A DNA stretch of 21,267 nt from an uncultured Pseudomonas sp. (GCF_946885955.1 NZ_CAMPHI010000063.1:1-21267); one strand, 5' to 3'. Shown: positions 1-9,158, counted from the first letter of the stretch. Translations and numbers: made by a program. Notes: generated from the letters alone by a model not told the origin.

Positions 1-94
1 ACACCGCATCGGCGCCGTAGGCGAAGGCGTAACGCATGTTCTTCAGGGTGCCGGCGGGGCACAGCAGTTCGGGGGCGACGGTGGACACGGGCAT
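1..94 (-). CDS. trhP: TrhP/YegQ, U32-family tRNA U34 hydroxylation protein (5' end only)
   Basis: Only the first 31 codons are in the window and the rest lies beyond the left edge. The minus-strand reading from the ATG at 94 gives PELLCPAGTLKNMRYAFAYG and then ADAV, which is the conserved N-terminus of the YegQ/TrhP branch of the peptidase U32 family. By family knowledge TrhP acts in prephenate-dependent formation of 5-hydroxyuridine at tRNA position 34, with an Fe-S cluster, in the cytoplasm. The catalytic and cysteine motifs are outside the window, so the call rests on the N-terminus alone. The U32 paralogue RlhA (23S rRNA hydroxylation) is an alternative, but the LKNMRYAFAYGADAV run fits TrhP better. 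The gene is probably transcribed alone: the symporter upstream of it on the same strand ends in a terminator. Confidence 0.82.
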   Translation of the reverse strand, partial: MPVSTVAPELLCPAGTLKNMRYAFAYGADAV

Positions 95-200
95 GGACGC
101 GGGCTCGGCAAATCAAAACCGGCGATCCTAGCTCAGGCTCCCCTCCTGGGCATTGATCCAGGTCTATGAAGCGGTGCGCCGGCACAAACCCGGCACACAG

Positions 201-226
201 CAAAACGCCCCGTTTCCGGGGCGTTT
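201..226 (-). terminator. Rho-independent terminator of the symporter operon
   Basis: A perfect 10-bp stem (AAACGCCCCG / CGGGGCGTTT, 203-212 and 217-226) has a 4-nt loop. On the minus strand it ends in TTTTG. It lies about 33 bases past the stop codon of the symporter large subunit and separates it from trhP. The run of T on the plus strand also allows weak bidirectional use. Confidence 0.85.
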
Positions 227-258
227 CGTTTGTCGCTAGGCGACTACTGGCTGTTCAC

Positions 259-2025
<1,767 letters not shown>

Positions 2026-2035
2026 GCTCGGCGCC

Positions 2036-2302
2036 TTATTCTTCGTGGACGTCGTGCTTGCGGTCGTACTGATTCATCTTCCACACATAGAAGAAAATCA
2101 TCGCCACGAACACATAGATCGACCCCTGCTGAGCGAACCAGAAGCCCAGAGGGAAGCCGAAGAACTGAATGTTATTGAGCTGGTCGACGAACAGGATCCC
2201 TGCGCCGAAGGACACTGCGAACCAGATGGCCAGCAGGATCAGCATCAGCCGCAGGTTGTCTTTCCAGTAGGCCTTGGCGGCCTCTTGTTTAGACGCGGAC
2301 AT
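2036..2302 (-). CDS. DUF4212 small subunit of the sodium:solute symporter
   Basis: An 88-residue membrane protein with two predicted transmembrane helices (about 17-40 and 53-76) and a charged tail (KMNQYDRKHDVHEE). It matches the DUF4212 'sodium/substrate symporter small subunit' family, which is encoded next to VC_2705-type symporters. It is the first gene of the operon: its TAA stop is 10 bases before the start of the large subunit. A strong GAGGAG ribosome binding site lies 8 bases upstream of the ATG at 2302. Just ahead of that is the A-rich motif described separately. The role is inferred to be assembly or stability of the transporter. It is distinct from YjcH (DUF485), the partner of classical ActP. 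Confidence 0.85.
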   Translation of the reverse strand: MSASKQEAAKAYWKDNLRLMLILLAIWFAVSFGAGILFVDQLNNIQFFGFPLGFWFAQQGSIYVFVAMIFFYVWKMNQYDRKHDVHEE

Positions 2303-2320
2303 GTGAGGTACTCCTCAATA

Positions 2321-2331
2321 TTGTTGTTGTT
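2321..2331 (-). promoter_or_regulatory. Candidate Crc/Hfq catabolite-activity motif in the symporter leader
   Basis: The minus strand reads AACAACAACAA, ending 18 bases before the ATG of the DUF4212 gene and just upstream of its GAGGAG ribosome binding site. It fits the AAnAAnAA motif bound by Hfq with Crc in Pseudomonas to repress translation when preferred carbon sources are present. The location is typical of known targets. The function is inferred from motif and position only. Confidence 0.6.
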
Positions 2332-2347
2332 TTGGCACTTTCACGTT

Positions 2348-2384
2348 AGCAGTAACACCGCCAACCGCCAGGCGACTTTAGTCG
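2348..2384 (-). promoter_or_regulatory. Candidate promoter region of the symporter operon (sigma-54-like match, or sigma-70 with upstream palindrome)
   Basis: Two readings compete. (1) On the minus strand, TGGCGGTGTTACTGCT (2363 to 2348) has the GG and GC dinucleotides at the exact spacing of a sigma-54 promoter (TGGCAC-N5-TTGC), with mismatches in the rest of the -24 box. It predicts a start near 2337. (2) A palindrome CGACT-TT-AGTCG lies at 2373-2384. Its centre would be at about -41.5 from that same start, where response-regulator activators of the LuxR/NarL type bind at sigma-70 promoters, and a weak extended -10 (TGCTAACGT) is present. The sequence cannot decide between them. Confidence 0.4.
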
Positions 2385-2495
2385 TGCAGCCCAACCATGC
2401 CGATACGGGCGTGACAGGAGCTTGCTTACAGTCTGGTGCTAAATGCGCGATTGCGCCTCACGACCAAGGTCGAATATGGCCAAAGGTCTGGAGCT

Positions 2496-2523
2496 GGAAC
2501 CGTTTCACGCCCAAAACCACAGA
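2496..2523 (+). promoter_or_regulatory. hrp box (HrpL-dependent promoter) for the chaperone-effector operon
   Basis: GGAACC at 2496-2501, a 15-base spacer, then CCACAGA at 2517-2523. This is an exact match to the HrpL (ECF sigma factor) consensus GGAACC-N15/16-CCACNNA known from Pseudomonas syringae. It lies 37 bases upstream of the chaperone ATG, a usual distance, and points in the right direction. The leader after it is AT-rich and holds a small inverted repeat (GATAA-cgaaa-TTATC, 2522-2536) before the GGGAGGG ribosome binding site at 2551-2557. Confidence 0.88.
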
Positions 2524-2560
2524 TAACGAAATTATCGGCAATGAATTTCAGGGAGGGCCA

Positions 2561-3052
2561 ATGCGGCCGGTCGAGGCGAAAGAGCAGTTGTGTCAGTGGC
2601 TGCGTAAGCGGGGCATCGCAGGTATTCAGAATGATCTGGGCGAGCGCCATGCCGTGCGCAGCGCCGACGGAGAGGAATGCCTGCTCTGGCTACCCGAGCA
2701 GGACACGACACTGTTCGTCTTCGTCCTGGTCGCCGAACTGACGATGCCGCGGGACAACGGAATCCTGACCCTGGCCATGGCGTTGAACCTCGAACCGAGC
2801 CGGACCCAGGGCGCATCCCTCGGCTATAACCCCGGTTCGAATCAGCTCATGCTGCGCAGCGTGCACCCCATGGGCGACCTGGACGAACCCGCCCTCGACC
2901 GCATCATGACGCAGATGAGCACTCTGGCCGGGGGGCTGAGGCTTTACATCGACGCATATCGACACAAGGAAACCGCCAACCGACGAGAGCAGCAAGAACC
3001 GCTGCTTTCATCGGCGTTCCATCCAAGCGCCCGGCTATTCAGAGCGGGATGA
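2561..3052 (+). CDS. shcN: Type III secretion chaperone, CesT/ShcN-like, for the downstream effector
   Basis: A 163-residue small protein beginning at the ATG at 2561, chosen because GGGAGGG sits 3 bases upstream and the hrp box 37 bases upstream. The reading frame stays open far upstream, but that part is the antisense shadow of the symporter. The sequence has the CesT-type class I chaperone pattern: an N-terminal helix (EAKEQLCQWLRKRGI), a strand-rich centre (LFVFVLVAELTMP), the L.LAMALNLEPSRTQGASLGY segment near 70-90, a strand (NQLMLRSVHPM), and a C-terminal helix. Its TGA ends 11 bases before the likely effector start. By family it binds the effector's N-terminal region in the cytoplasm and delivers it to the type III ATPase. 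The symbol rests on pairing with a HopN1-like effector. The fold assignment is by pattern, not by search. Confidence 0.78.
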   Translation: MRPVEAKEQLCQWLRKRGIAGIQNDLGERHAVRSADGEECLLWLPEQDTTLFVFVLVAELTMPRDNGILTLAMALNLEPSRTQGASLGYNPGSNQLMLRSVHPMGDLDEPALDRIMTQMSTLAGGLRLYIDAYRHKETANRREQQEPLLSSAFHPSARLFRAG

Positions 3053-3063
3053 GAGGCTACAGC

Positions 3064-4119
3064 ATGCAGACACACAACTTGGCAGCCTCAACAGGCGTCA
3101 CCGCCCCTGTGGAACAGGGCGAAGCTTCTTCCTCAGCCGGGCTCCGGCCAGGCTCTCCCGGCGCATTCGCCCATTTCCAGCCCCAGGCGACGGGTGCCCT
3201 GGTTCCATTGGGGAGCGTCGAGGAGGTCTTTTTCGACGCCCGATCCTCGTTCTCGTCGGCCGATGCGGCGGACCTGCCCAGCCACGAGGAAGTGCAAGCG
3301 CAGCATCGCTCGCTGCGCACCCTGCTACCGGACCTGATGACGTCGCTCGCCTCGCTGCGCGACGGCGCCTCGCAGTACATCAAGACCAAAGCCAAGGAAA
3401 TGGCGGACAACAGCATGGGAGCGACCACGAATATCGAGTCGAAACGGCAGATTGCCGCGGAGCACGGTTGCCAGCTTGCCTACCCATTCCACCAAAGCAA
3501 GTTCCTCTTCGACAAGACTATCGACGACAGACAGTTCGCCGCCGACTACGGTCGAATCGGGGGACAGGGTCACGGCTGCTTCGGCCTGTCCGCCAACTGG
3601 TGCCAGAGCCGCGCCAAGGGCCAATCGGACGAGGCCTTCTTCGATAAGCTGGCGAACCATCGCGAAGATGCGTTGCTGCCTCGCGTGTTGGGCTTTCAGC
3701 ATATCGAGCAACAACCCTACAGAGACAAGATCCAGAACGCCGGCGCCATGCTCCGGGGCACGCTACCCAAGCTGGGCATGACACTGGGCAAGGCCCCAGA
3801 TGGCGTACGGGATGCCCACTATCATGGCGTGCAGCTGGAGAACCTCGATCGCGACCTGAAATTAATGCTCAAACCCGGCCAGAACCAGACCTTCCTGCTA
3901 TTCAGCGAATACCACGCCATGGCCCTGCACCAGGACAGCCAGAACCGCCTGCATTTCTTCGACCCGCTGTTCGGTGTGGTTCAGGCGGACAGTCGAGAAC
4001 ATATGACCAGCTTCCTCTCCGACGTCTTCGAACGAGATGCCCGCAATCATTGGCCAGGCGGGGGGCGCCGACTGCAGATCAGCAACGTAGCGCCGGGGCC
4101 GACGCTTCATTTCCGTTGA
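3064..4119 (+). CDS. hopN1: Type III effector, C58 (YopT/HopN1-type) cysteine protease
   Basis: A 351-residue protein with a peptidase C58 signature: GQGHGCFGLSANW with catalytic Cys172, EYHAMAL with His284, and LHFFDPLFGVVQ with Asp300. The His-Asp spacing of 16 equals that of YopT. From memory, P. syringae HopN1 (about 350 residues) has Cys172, His283 and Asp299, so the positions agree almost exactly. The start at 3064 is preferred over the in-frame ATG at 3049 because GAGAGG (3051-3056) is well placed for it. The first 12 residues then lack acidic residues and the first 50 are Ser-rich, as in P. syringae type III signals. Co-transcription with the chaperone from the hrp box is inferred. 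HopN1 is reported to act as a protease inside plant cells; the substrate of this copy is unknown. No frameshift or missing catalytic residue is seen. Confidence 0.85.
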   Translation: MQTHNLAASTGVTAPVEQGEASSSAGLRPGSPGAFAHFQPQATGALVPLGSVEEVFFDARSSFSSADAADLPSHEEVQAQHRSLRTLLPDLMTSLASLRDGASQYIKTKAKEMADNSMGATTNIESKRQIAAEHGCQLAYPFHQSKFLFDKTIDDRQFAADYGRIGGQGHGCFGLSANWCQSRAKGQSDEAFFDKLANHREDALLPRVLGFQHIEQQPYRDKIQNAGAMLRGTLPKLGMTLGKAPDGVRDAHYHGVQLENLDRDLKLMLKPGQNQTFLLFSEYHAMALHQDSQNRLHFFDPLFGVVQADSREHMTSFLSDVFERDARNHWPGGGRRLQISNVAPGPTLHFR

Positions 4120-4232
4120 TCGAGGATCGCTGCTACTCCAGTGGAATAGCCGAATAACTCGCGCTGTTGAGGTCGAATCCACGCATTGGCTTAGGCGGGC
4201 GCAGGCAGAGGAACCTAGCGATATTTAGTCCT
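4120..4232. other. Spacer between the effector gene and the MITE-like element
   Basis: About 110 bases with no convincing gene and no clear factor-independent terminator. A GGAACC at 4211-4216 (base pairs inside GAGGAACCTAG) is not followed by CCAC at hrp-box spacing and is not counted as a promoter. Transcription of the effector may end in the palindromic element that follows. Confidence 0.5.
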
Positions 4233-4391
4233 TAGCAGGTTGTTGAAAAACGTAGGCGAGGCAGGCAAGACAAGGCAAAAACGGCCGAAAAAGCGGAGTT
4301 TACTGCTGTAAATGAGCATTTTGAGACGCCGAGTCCCGGGCCGTTTTTAACGCAGTATTGCCAACGCAGGTAGTTTTTCAACGGCCTGTTA
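4233..4391. repeat. MITE-like palindromic element, 159 bp, flanked by TA
   Basis: An imperfect inverted repeat about 54 bases long per arm. The left end reads AGCAGGTTGTTGAAAAAC and the complement of the right end reads AACAGGCCGTTGAAAAAC. Both ends abut TA (4233-4234 and 4390-4391), as expected if TA is the target duplication. The inner arms AAAAACGGCC (4277-4286) and GGCCGTTTTT (4339-4348) pair exactly, and a small hairpin TTTAC-tgct-GTAAA (4299-4312) lies inside. There is no coding capacity. It resembles non-autonomous repeats I recall as dispersed in several Pseudomonas genomes. It could also end transcription of the effector operon. Confidence 0.75.
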
Positions 4392-4451
4392 GCCACTGAC
4401 TGTGCTTCAGGCTACAGTTCCAGCTCCCACATAGCGCAACCAGGAGATTGC

Positions 4452-5081
4452 ATGTCCAGCCCGAGCATGAGCCTGTTCCATTCCGCCTCTTCGCCCTTCG
4501 TGCGCAAGATCATGGTGTTGCTGCACGAGACCGGCCAGCTCGATCGGGTCGCCCTCGAAACGGTGCAGCTCAGCCCGACCGCGCCCAACGCTGCGGTCAA
4601 CGCAGGCAACCCGGCCGGCAAACTCCCGGCACTGCGCCTGGCCGACGGCAGCGTGCTGCACGACAGCCGGGTGATTCTCGATTACCTCGACCGCCAGCAC
4701 GTCGGCGACCCGCTGATCCCACTCGACGGCCCGGCGCGCTGGCGGCGCCTGACCCTGGCCTCGCTGGCCGATGCGATGCTCGATGCGGCGGTGCTGATGC
4801 GTTACGAGACCTTCCTGCGTCCCGAAGCCAAGCGCTGGGACGACTGGCTGACCGCACAGCGGGAAAAGATCGAACGCGGCCTGGCGCACCTGGAAGCCGA
4901 AGCCATCGCCGAACTGGCCAGCCACTTCGATATCGCCGCCATCGGCGTGTCCTGCGCCCTCGGCTACCTGGACTTCCGCCAGCCCGAACTGGGCTGGCGC
5001 CAACGCTACCCGAAGCTGGCCGCCTGGTACGCCGAGGTCAGCCAGCGGCCGTCGATGCAGGCGACCCAGCCGCCCGTATAA
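4452..5081 (+). CDS. Glutathione S-transferase family protein (YibF-like)
   Basis: A 209-residue cytoplasmic protein with the two-domain GST layout. The N-terminal thioredoxin-like half (about 6-82) includes SASSPFVRKIMVLLHETG with a likely glutathione-contacting Ser, the cis-Pro motif GKLPAL near 56-61, and DGSVLHDSRVILDYLD, which carries the glutathione-binding D/E-S-R pair. The C-terminal half (about 90-200) is all helical and contains FDIAAIGVSCALGYLDFR. AGGAG lies 7 bases before the ATG at 4452. The SSPFVRK-type N-terminus recalls E. coli YibF and similar bacterial GSTs of unknown substrate. It is transcribed away from the MITE-like element and converges on the next gene with one base between stop codons. 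Confidence 0.88.
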   Translation: MSSPSMSLFHSASSPFVRKIMVLLHETGQLDRVALETVQLSPTAPNAAVNAGNPAGKLPALRLADGSVLHDSRVILDYLDRQHVGDPLIPLDGPARWRRLTLASLADAMLDAAVLMRYETFLRPEAKRWDDWLTAQREKIERGLAHLEAEAIAELASHFDIAAIGVSCALGYLDFRQPELGWRQRYPKLAAWYAEVSQRPSMQATQPPV

Positions 5082-5082
5082 G

Positions 5083-5832
5083 TCATTGCAGCACCTGCAA
5101 TCCAGCCGGGACGCTATAGCGTCGACCGTTATAGGTCAGCCGATAGCGCGGCCTCGTCACCTGCTCCTCGACAGTCGTGCAGTCCTCGCCGCGCGCTTCG
5201 GCGCGCGATTGCACGCTGCGCTCACTGAGCAGTAGGTCGTGATAACCCCCTCCACCAGCCTGCTCAGCCACGGCCAGGGTGAGCGTGCGGTCATGCCATT
5301 CGCCAGTGCAACGGGTGTCCCATTCGCCAGATAAGCTGGAAACCAGCAACCGTTCGAGCGGGACCTGTAACTGATCGCCTTCCAAGAGATAGAGACGTAG
5401 CGAGGTTTCGTAAAAGGGATTGGCGCTGGAACTACCGCGCCGCTTGATACGCAAACCAAACGCCAACTGCTGGTCGCTCAGGCGATAGAGCGCGGTGTCG
5501 AAGGCTAGGCCGGTCACATAAACCGCATCCCAATCCAACAGATCAGGCTCCAGCCGGCGCGCCTGAATTCGTCCAGTGGCAGTCGCCACCACCAGGATTT
5601 CCAGATCGCTTTCGCCATATCCATCGTGATCAACCCTGGGTAAGGGCACCGCCACCAGGGTGAACTGCGGCTGCGCCGACCAAACTTTACAGACCACCGC
5701 ATCCGCGGCTACTGCCTCGTCGCCGTAGGCCATCTGCATAACCTGTGGAAGTTGCTCACGGCACGCCTGCGCCTGGGCCGAACTCAGCCCGCAAAGCGCG
5801 ATCATCACCAGGGCCGCTTTGTTGAGGTTCAT
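5083..5832 (-). CDS. Hypothetical exported protein
   Basis: A 249-residue protein I do not recognise. It opens with a clear Sec signal peptide (MNLNKAALVMIALCGLSSAQAQA, h-region about 6-16, cleavage after AQA). AAGGAG lies 5 bases before the ATG at 5832. The mature part has few hydrophobic stretches and looks strand-rich (FTLVAVPLPRVDHDGYGESD, then LEILVVATATGRIQARRLEP). It holds Cys24, Cys48 and two more cysteines near 174 and 217, which could form disulfides in the periplasm. The DHDGYGESDLEILV stretch faintly recalls metal- or sugar-binding beta-propeller and FG-GAP loops, but not enough for a call. It is divergent from the pullulanase gene and shares its 209-base upstream region. Confidence 0.75.
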   Translation of the reverse strand: MNLNKAALVMIALCGLSSAQAQACREQLPQVMQMAYGDEAVAADAVVCKVWSAQPQFTLVAVPLPRVDHDGYGESDLEILVVATATGRIQARRLEPDLLDWDAVYVTGLAFDTALYRLSDQQLAFGLRIKRRGSSSANPFYETSLRLYLLEGDQLQVPLERLLVSSLSGEWDTRCTGEWHDRTLTLAVAEQAGGGGYHDLLLSERSVQSRAEARGEDCTTVEEQVTRPRYRLTYNGRRYSVPAGLQVLQ

Positions 5833-6011
5833 CCTTGCTCCTTGTTGGTTACCGTCCGGGCTTAGGTGCGCATTCTAACCTCACCGTGACGAACCGCCGA
5901 TCAGGCATAACGCCACTAATCCCCTTCTCCGTCCCCGCCCTAAGCCCCAGGAAATCGCCCCGCAGAGGATGTGCCCAGCAAAGGCCTTATCCAAGATTCA
6001 CGCGTGGTGGA

Positions 6012-6026
6012 AACAACAAAAACAAC
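6012..6026 (+). promoter_or_regulatory. Candidate Crc/Hfq catabolite-activity motif before pullulanase
   Basis: The leader reads AACAACAAAAACAAC, with a strict AACAACAA at 6012-6019, ending about 16 bases upstream of the pullulanase ATG. This fits the AAnAAnAA Hfq/Crc target of Pseudomonas, placed where binding would block ribosome access. No MalT-like activator box was seen nearby. Function is inferred. Confidence 0.6.
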
Positions 6027-6041
6027 TTCGGGAAACGAACC

Positions 6042-9000
6042 ATGCACAACCTCCGATTGCAGCGGCACCTGCTCGCCCTTCTGCTGGCAAGCACAACTCT
6101 TGTCAGCGCGGCCAACGCCGCCCCCCTCGAACCTGGCCCCGACGAGGCCCTGCTCTATTACCAGCGTGACGACAACGCCTATGACGGCTGGGGTTTGCAT
6201 CTGTGGAATACCTCGCAATGCAGCGGCGTACGCGACGGCACCAGTTGGGACCAGCCGTTGGCGGCGGCCGGTATCGATGCCGAGTACGGCGCCTGGTACC
6301 GCATTCCGCTGACCGTCGACGCCAGTTGCCTGAACCTGATCATGCACAAGGGTGATGACAAGGACCTGGGCGGCAGCGACCTGACCTGGCGCTTCGACGA
6401 GCTGGGCCGACGGGTCTTCAGCCTCAGCGGCAGCGCCCAGTTATCCGCCACGCCCATTGGCGCGGAGCCGCTGGTGATCGACGGCGCCCGCGCCCATTGG
6501 CTCGACCCGCAGACAGTCGTACTGCATGGCGGCAGCGATGCCGCGCGACTCGAATTGCGCTATTCACAGCAGGCCGATATCCATATCGATGGCGAAACCC
6601 GCAGTGTCAGCGGCGGCCAGACCATCGTCCTGCAACCCGGCAGCCTCAGCGATGCGCTCAAGGCCCGCTTCCCACACCTGGCCGCACAACCGGCCTATCA
6701 CCTGGAACCTACGGCCGAAACCTTGCGCGCCGCGTTGAAGAGCCAGTTGCTGCTGCTCGCCTACGACGCCGCCGACAAGCTTATCGCCGCCACCCAGGTA
6801 CAGACGCCCGGCGTGCTCGATACGCTCTATGCCTATCGCGGCAAGCTCGGCGCCCTGGTCGACGCCAATCGAGTGCGCTTCCGCCTGTGGGCACCGACCG
6901 CGCAACGGGTGCGCCTGCATGTATTCGACCGTAACAAACGGCTGCTGCCCGGCTTCCCGGCGCAGATGCGCGAGCGTCACGGCGTCTGGACCTATAACGG
7001 GCCCAAGCGGCTGGATCGCCAGTACTACCAGTACGAAGTCAGCGTCTACCACCCCGTCAGCGGCCGTATCGAGACCACGCTGACCAGCGACCCCTATGCC
7101 CTCAGCCTGTCGCGCAACAGCCAGTACGCCCAGGTGGTGGACCTGGATGCCGCCGACCTCAAGCCCGCCGGCTGGGACAATCTGCAACCGCCGCGCGCGG
7201 CCAAGCCGGAAGCGCGGGTGATCTATGAGACCCAGGTGCGCGATTTCAGCGCCAGCGACACCAGCCTGCCCGCCACGCAGCGCGGCACCTACCTGGCCTT
7301 CACCCAGGCGCAGAGTCAGGGCGTGCAACACCTGCGCGACCTGCGCCGCGCCGGCCTGACCGACGTGCAGCTGCTGCCGGTGTTCGATATCGCCACGGTC
7401 AACGAAGACCCGCAGCAGCGCGTCGAACTGGACGACCCGTTCGCCAAACTCTGCGAACTGTCGAATGACGCTCGCCAGCACTGGGCCGGCTATTGCAACG
7501 CCGGCAGCATCCGCGACGTGCTGCAAGGCTTCGACCCGACGGGCAGCGAGGCCCAGGCGCTGTATGCGGATCTGCGTACGCTGGATGCCTTTAACTGGGG
7601 CTACGACCCCTTCCACTACACGGTGCCGGAAGGCAGCTACGCCAGCGATGCCGAAGGTGTGCAACGCATCCGCGAGTTCCGCCGCATGGTCCAGGCATTG
7701 GCGCGCATGGGCCTGACCACGGTGATGGACGTGGTCTACAACCACACCCACGCCTCGGGCCTGGGCGAGCAGTCGGTGCTCGACAAGCTGGTGCCCGGCT
7801 ATTACCACAGACGCGACCCGGTAAGCGGCGCGGTGGAGCGCTCGACCTGCTGCGACAACACCGCCTCAGAACACGCCATGATGGAAAAGCTGATGGTCGA
7901 TTCGCTGCGGGTCTGGGCGCGCGACTACAAGATCGGCGGCTTCCGCTTCGACCTGATGGGCCACCATATGCGCGCCAATCTGGCCAAGGCCTATAAAGCG
8001 GTGCGCAAGGTCGATCGCAATACCTACTTCTATGGCGAAGGCTGGAATTTCGGCGAAGTGGCCAACGACGCCCGTGGCGTCAACGCCACCCAACTGAACA
8101 TGGCCGGCAGCGGCATCGGCACCTTCAACGACCGCCAGCGCGACGCCGTACGCGGCGGCGGGCCGTTCGACGGCGGCGACGATCTGCGGCGCAACCAGGG
8201 TTTCGCCAATGGCCTCTACGTGCTGCCCAACGAGCTGAACACTGGCAGCCTCGAAGAACGGGAAAAGGCGCTGAAAGCGGCCGACCTGATCCGCGTCGGC
8301 ATCGCTGGAGGCCTGCGCGACTACGCCTTCGAAAGCGCCGACGGTAGCCTCAAGCGCGGCGGCGAAATCGACTACAACGGCCAGCCGGCCGGCTACACCC
8401 TCGACCCGCAGGAGACCATCAACTACGTCTCCAAGCACGACAACCAGACGCTCTGGGACAACAACCAGTACAAGCTGGCCGGCTCCCTGAGCAGCGCCGA
8501 GCGGGTACGCCTGCAACTGCTCGGCCTGGCCGTGCCGCTGCTCAGCCAGGGCGTGCCGTTCATCCACATGGGTTCGGACATCCTCCGCTCGAAATCCATG
8601 GAGCGCGACAGCTACGACTCCGGCGACTGGTTCAATGCGGTGGACTTCGGTTACCAGGACAACAACTGGAACAAGGGCCTGCCACGCGAGGACAAGGACG
8701 GCGCCAACTGGCCGCTGATCCGCAGGATCATCGCCGACGCCAACGCGCGGCCGACAGCGGCGGACATCCTCGCGGCCAAACGGCAGTTCCTCGAACTGCT
8801 GAAAATCCGTAGCAGCAGTCCGCTGTTTCAGTTGGACAGCGCCAAGGAAGTCGATAAACGCCTGCACTTCCACAATACCGGTCCCGAACAGCAAGCCGGG
8901 GTAATCGCCTTCAGCCTCGACGACAGCCGTCATCTAGGCCGTGACCTCGATCCACGCTATGAGTCGCTGATGGTGATCCTCAACGCCTCGCCAAACCCGA

Positions 9001-9158
9001 TCAACCTGCCCGGCGCCCTGCCCGGCTATCGCCTGCACCCGCTATTGAGCCAGTCCAGCGATGCGCGCAGCCGCGAAGCGACAGTGGAAGCCGGGCAGTT
9101 CCAAGTGCCAGGGTTGACGGTCGCGGTGTTCGTTCAGCCCCAGGCCCGCGGACGATAA
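6042..9158 (+). CDS. Exported pullulanase-type alpha-1,6-glucosidase (GH13)
   Basis: A 1038-residue debranching enzyme for alpha-1,6 bonds in pullulan, starch or glycogen dextrins. Order: signal peptide 1-26 ([17 protein letters not shown]), CBM41-like starch-binding domain (about 35-130; [19 protein letters not shown]), linker domain, CBM48-like domain (about 260-355; [19 protein letters not shown]), GH13 barrel (about 390-900) and a C-terminal beta domain. Catalytic motifs are complete: DVVYNHTH (563-570), GFRFD with nucleophile Asp637, [10 protein letters not shown] with acid/base Glu666, and SKHDNQ with Asp800. [18 protein letters not shown] is the pullulanase signature. The ATG at 6042 is chosen because it starts the signal peptide and has GGGAA upstream. 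There is no lipobox Cys, unlike Klebsiella PulA, so a periplasmic or secreted soluble enzyme is inferred. No maltodextrin transport genes are adjacent. Confidence 0.93.
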   Translation: MHNLRLQRHLLALLLASTTLVSAANAAPLEPGPDEALLYYQRDDNAYDGWGLHLWNTSQCSGVRDGTSWDQPLAAAGIDAEYGAWYRIPLTVDASCLNLIMHKGDDKDLGGSDLTWRFDELGRRVFSLSGSAQLSATPIGAEPLVIDGARAHWLDPQTVVLHGGSDAARLELRYSQQADIHIDGETRSVSGGQTIVLQPGSLSDALKARFPHLAAQPAYHLEPTAETLRAALKSQLLLLAYDAADKLIAATQVQTPGVLDTLYAYRGKLGALVDANRVRFRLWAPTAQRVRLHVFDRNKRLLPGFPAQMRERHGVWTYNGPKRLDRQYYQYEVSVYHPVSGRIETTLTSDPYALSLSRNSQYAQVVDLDAADLKPAGWDNLQPPRAAKPEARVIYETQVRDFSASDTSLPATQRGTYLAFTQAQSQGVQHLRDLRRAGLTDVQLLPVFDIATVNEDPQQRVELDDPFAKLCELSNDARQHWAGYCNAGSIRDVLQGFDPTGSEAQALYADLRTLDAFNWGYDPFHYTVPEGSYASDAEGVQRIREFRRMVQALARMGLTTVMDVVYNHTHASGLGEQSVLDKLVPGYYHRRDPVSGAVERSTCCDNTASEHAMMEKLMVDSLRVWARDYKIGGFRFDLMGHHMRANLAKAYKAVRKVDRNTYFYGEGWNFGEVANDARGVNATQLNMAGSGIGTFNDRQRDAVRGGGPFDGGDDLRRNQGFANGLYVLPNELNTGSLEEREKALKAADLIRVGIAGGLRDYAFESADGSLKRGGEIDYNGQPAGYTLDPQETINYVSKHDNQTLWDNNQYKLAGSLSSAERVRLQLLGLAVPLLSQGVPFIHMGSDILRSKSMERDSYDSGDWFNAVDFGYQDNNWNKGLPREDKDGANWPLIRRIIADANARPTAADILAAKRQFLELLKIRSSSPLFQLDSAKEVDKRLHFHNTGPEQQAGVIAFSLDDSRHLGRDLDPRYESLMVILNASPNPINLPGALPGYRLHPLLSQSSDARSREATVEAGQFQVPGLTVAVFVQPQARGR

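Noticed and set aside
4211..4216. A second GGAACC after the effector gene
   Set aside because: No CCAC follows at 15 or 16 bases, so it is not a hrp box.
6564..8933. Two long minus-strand frames inside the pullulanase gene
   Set aside because: They are shadow frames of a gene with complete catalytic motifs, and no ribosome binding site or family resemblance was seen.
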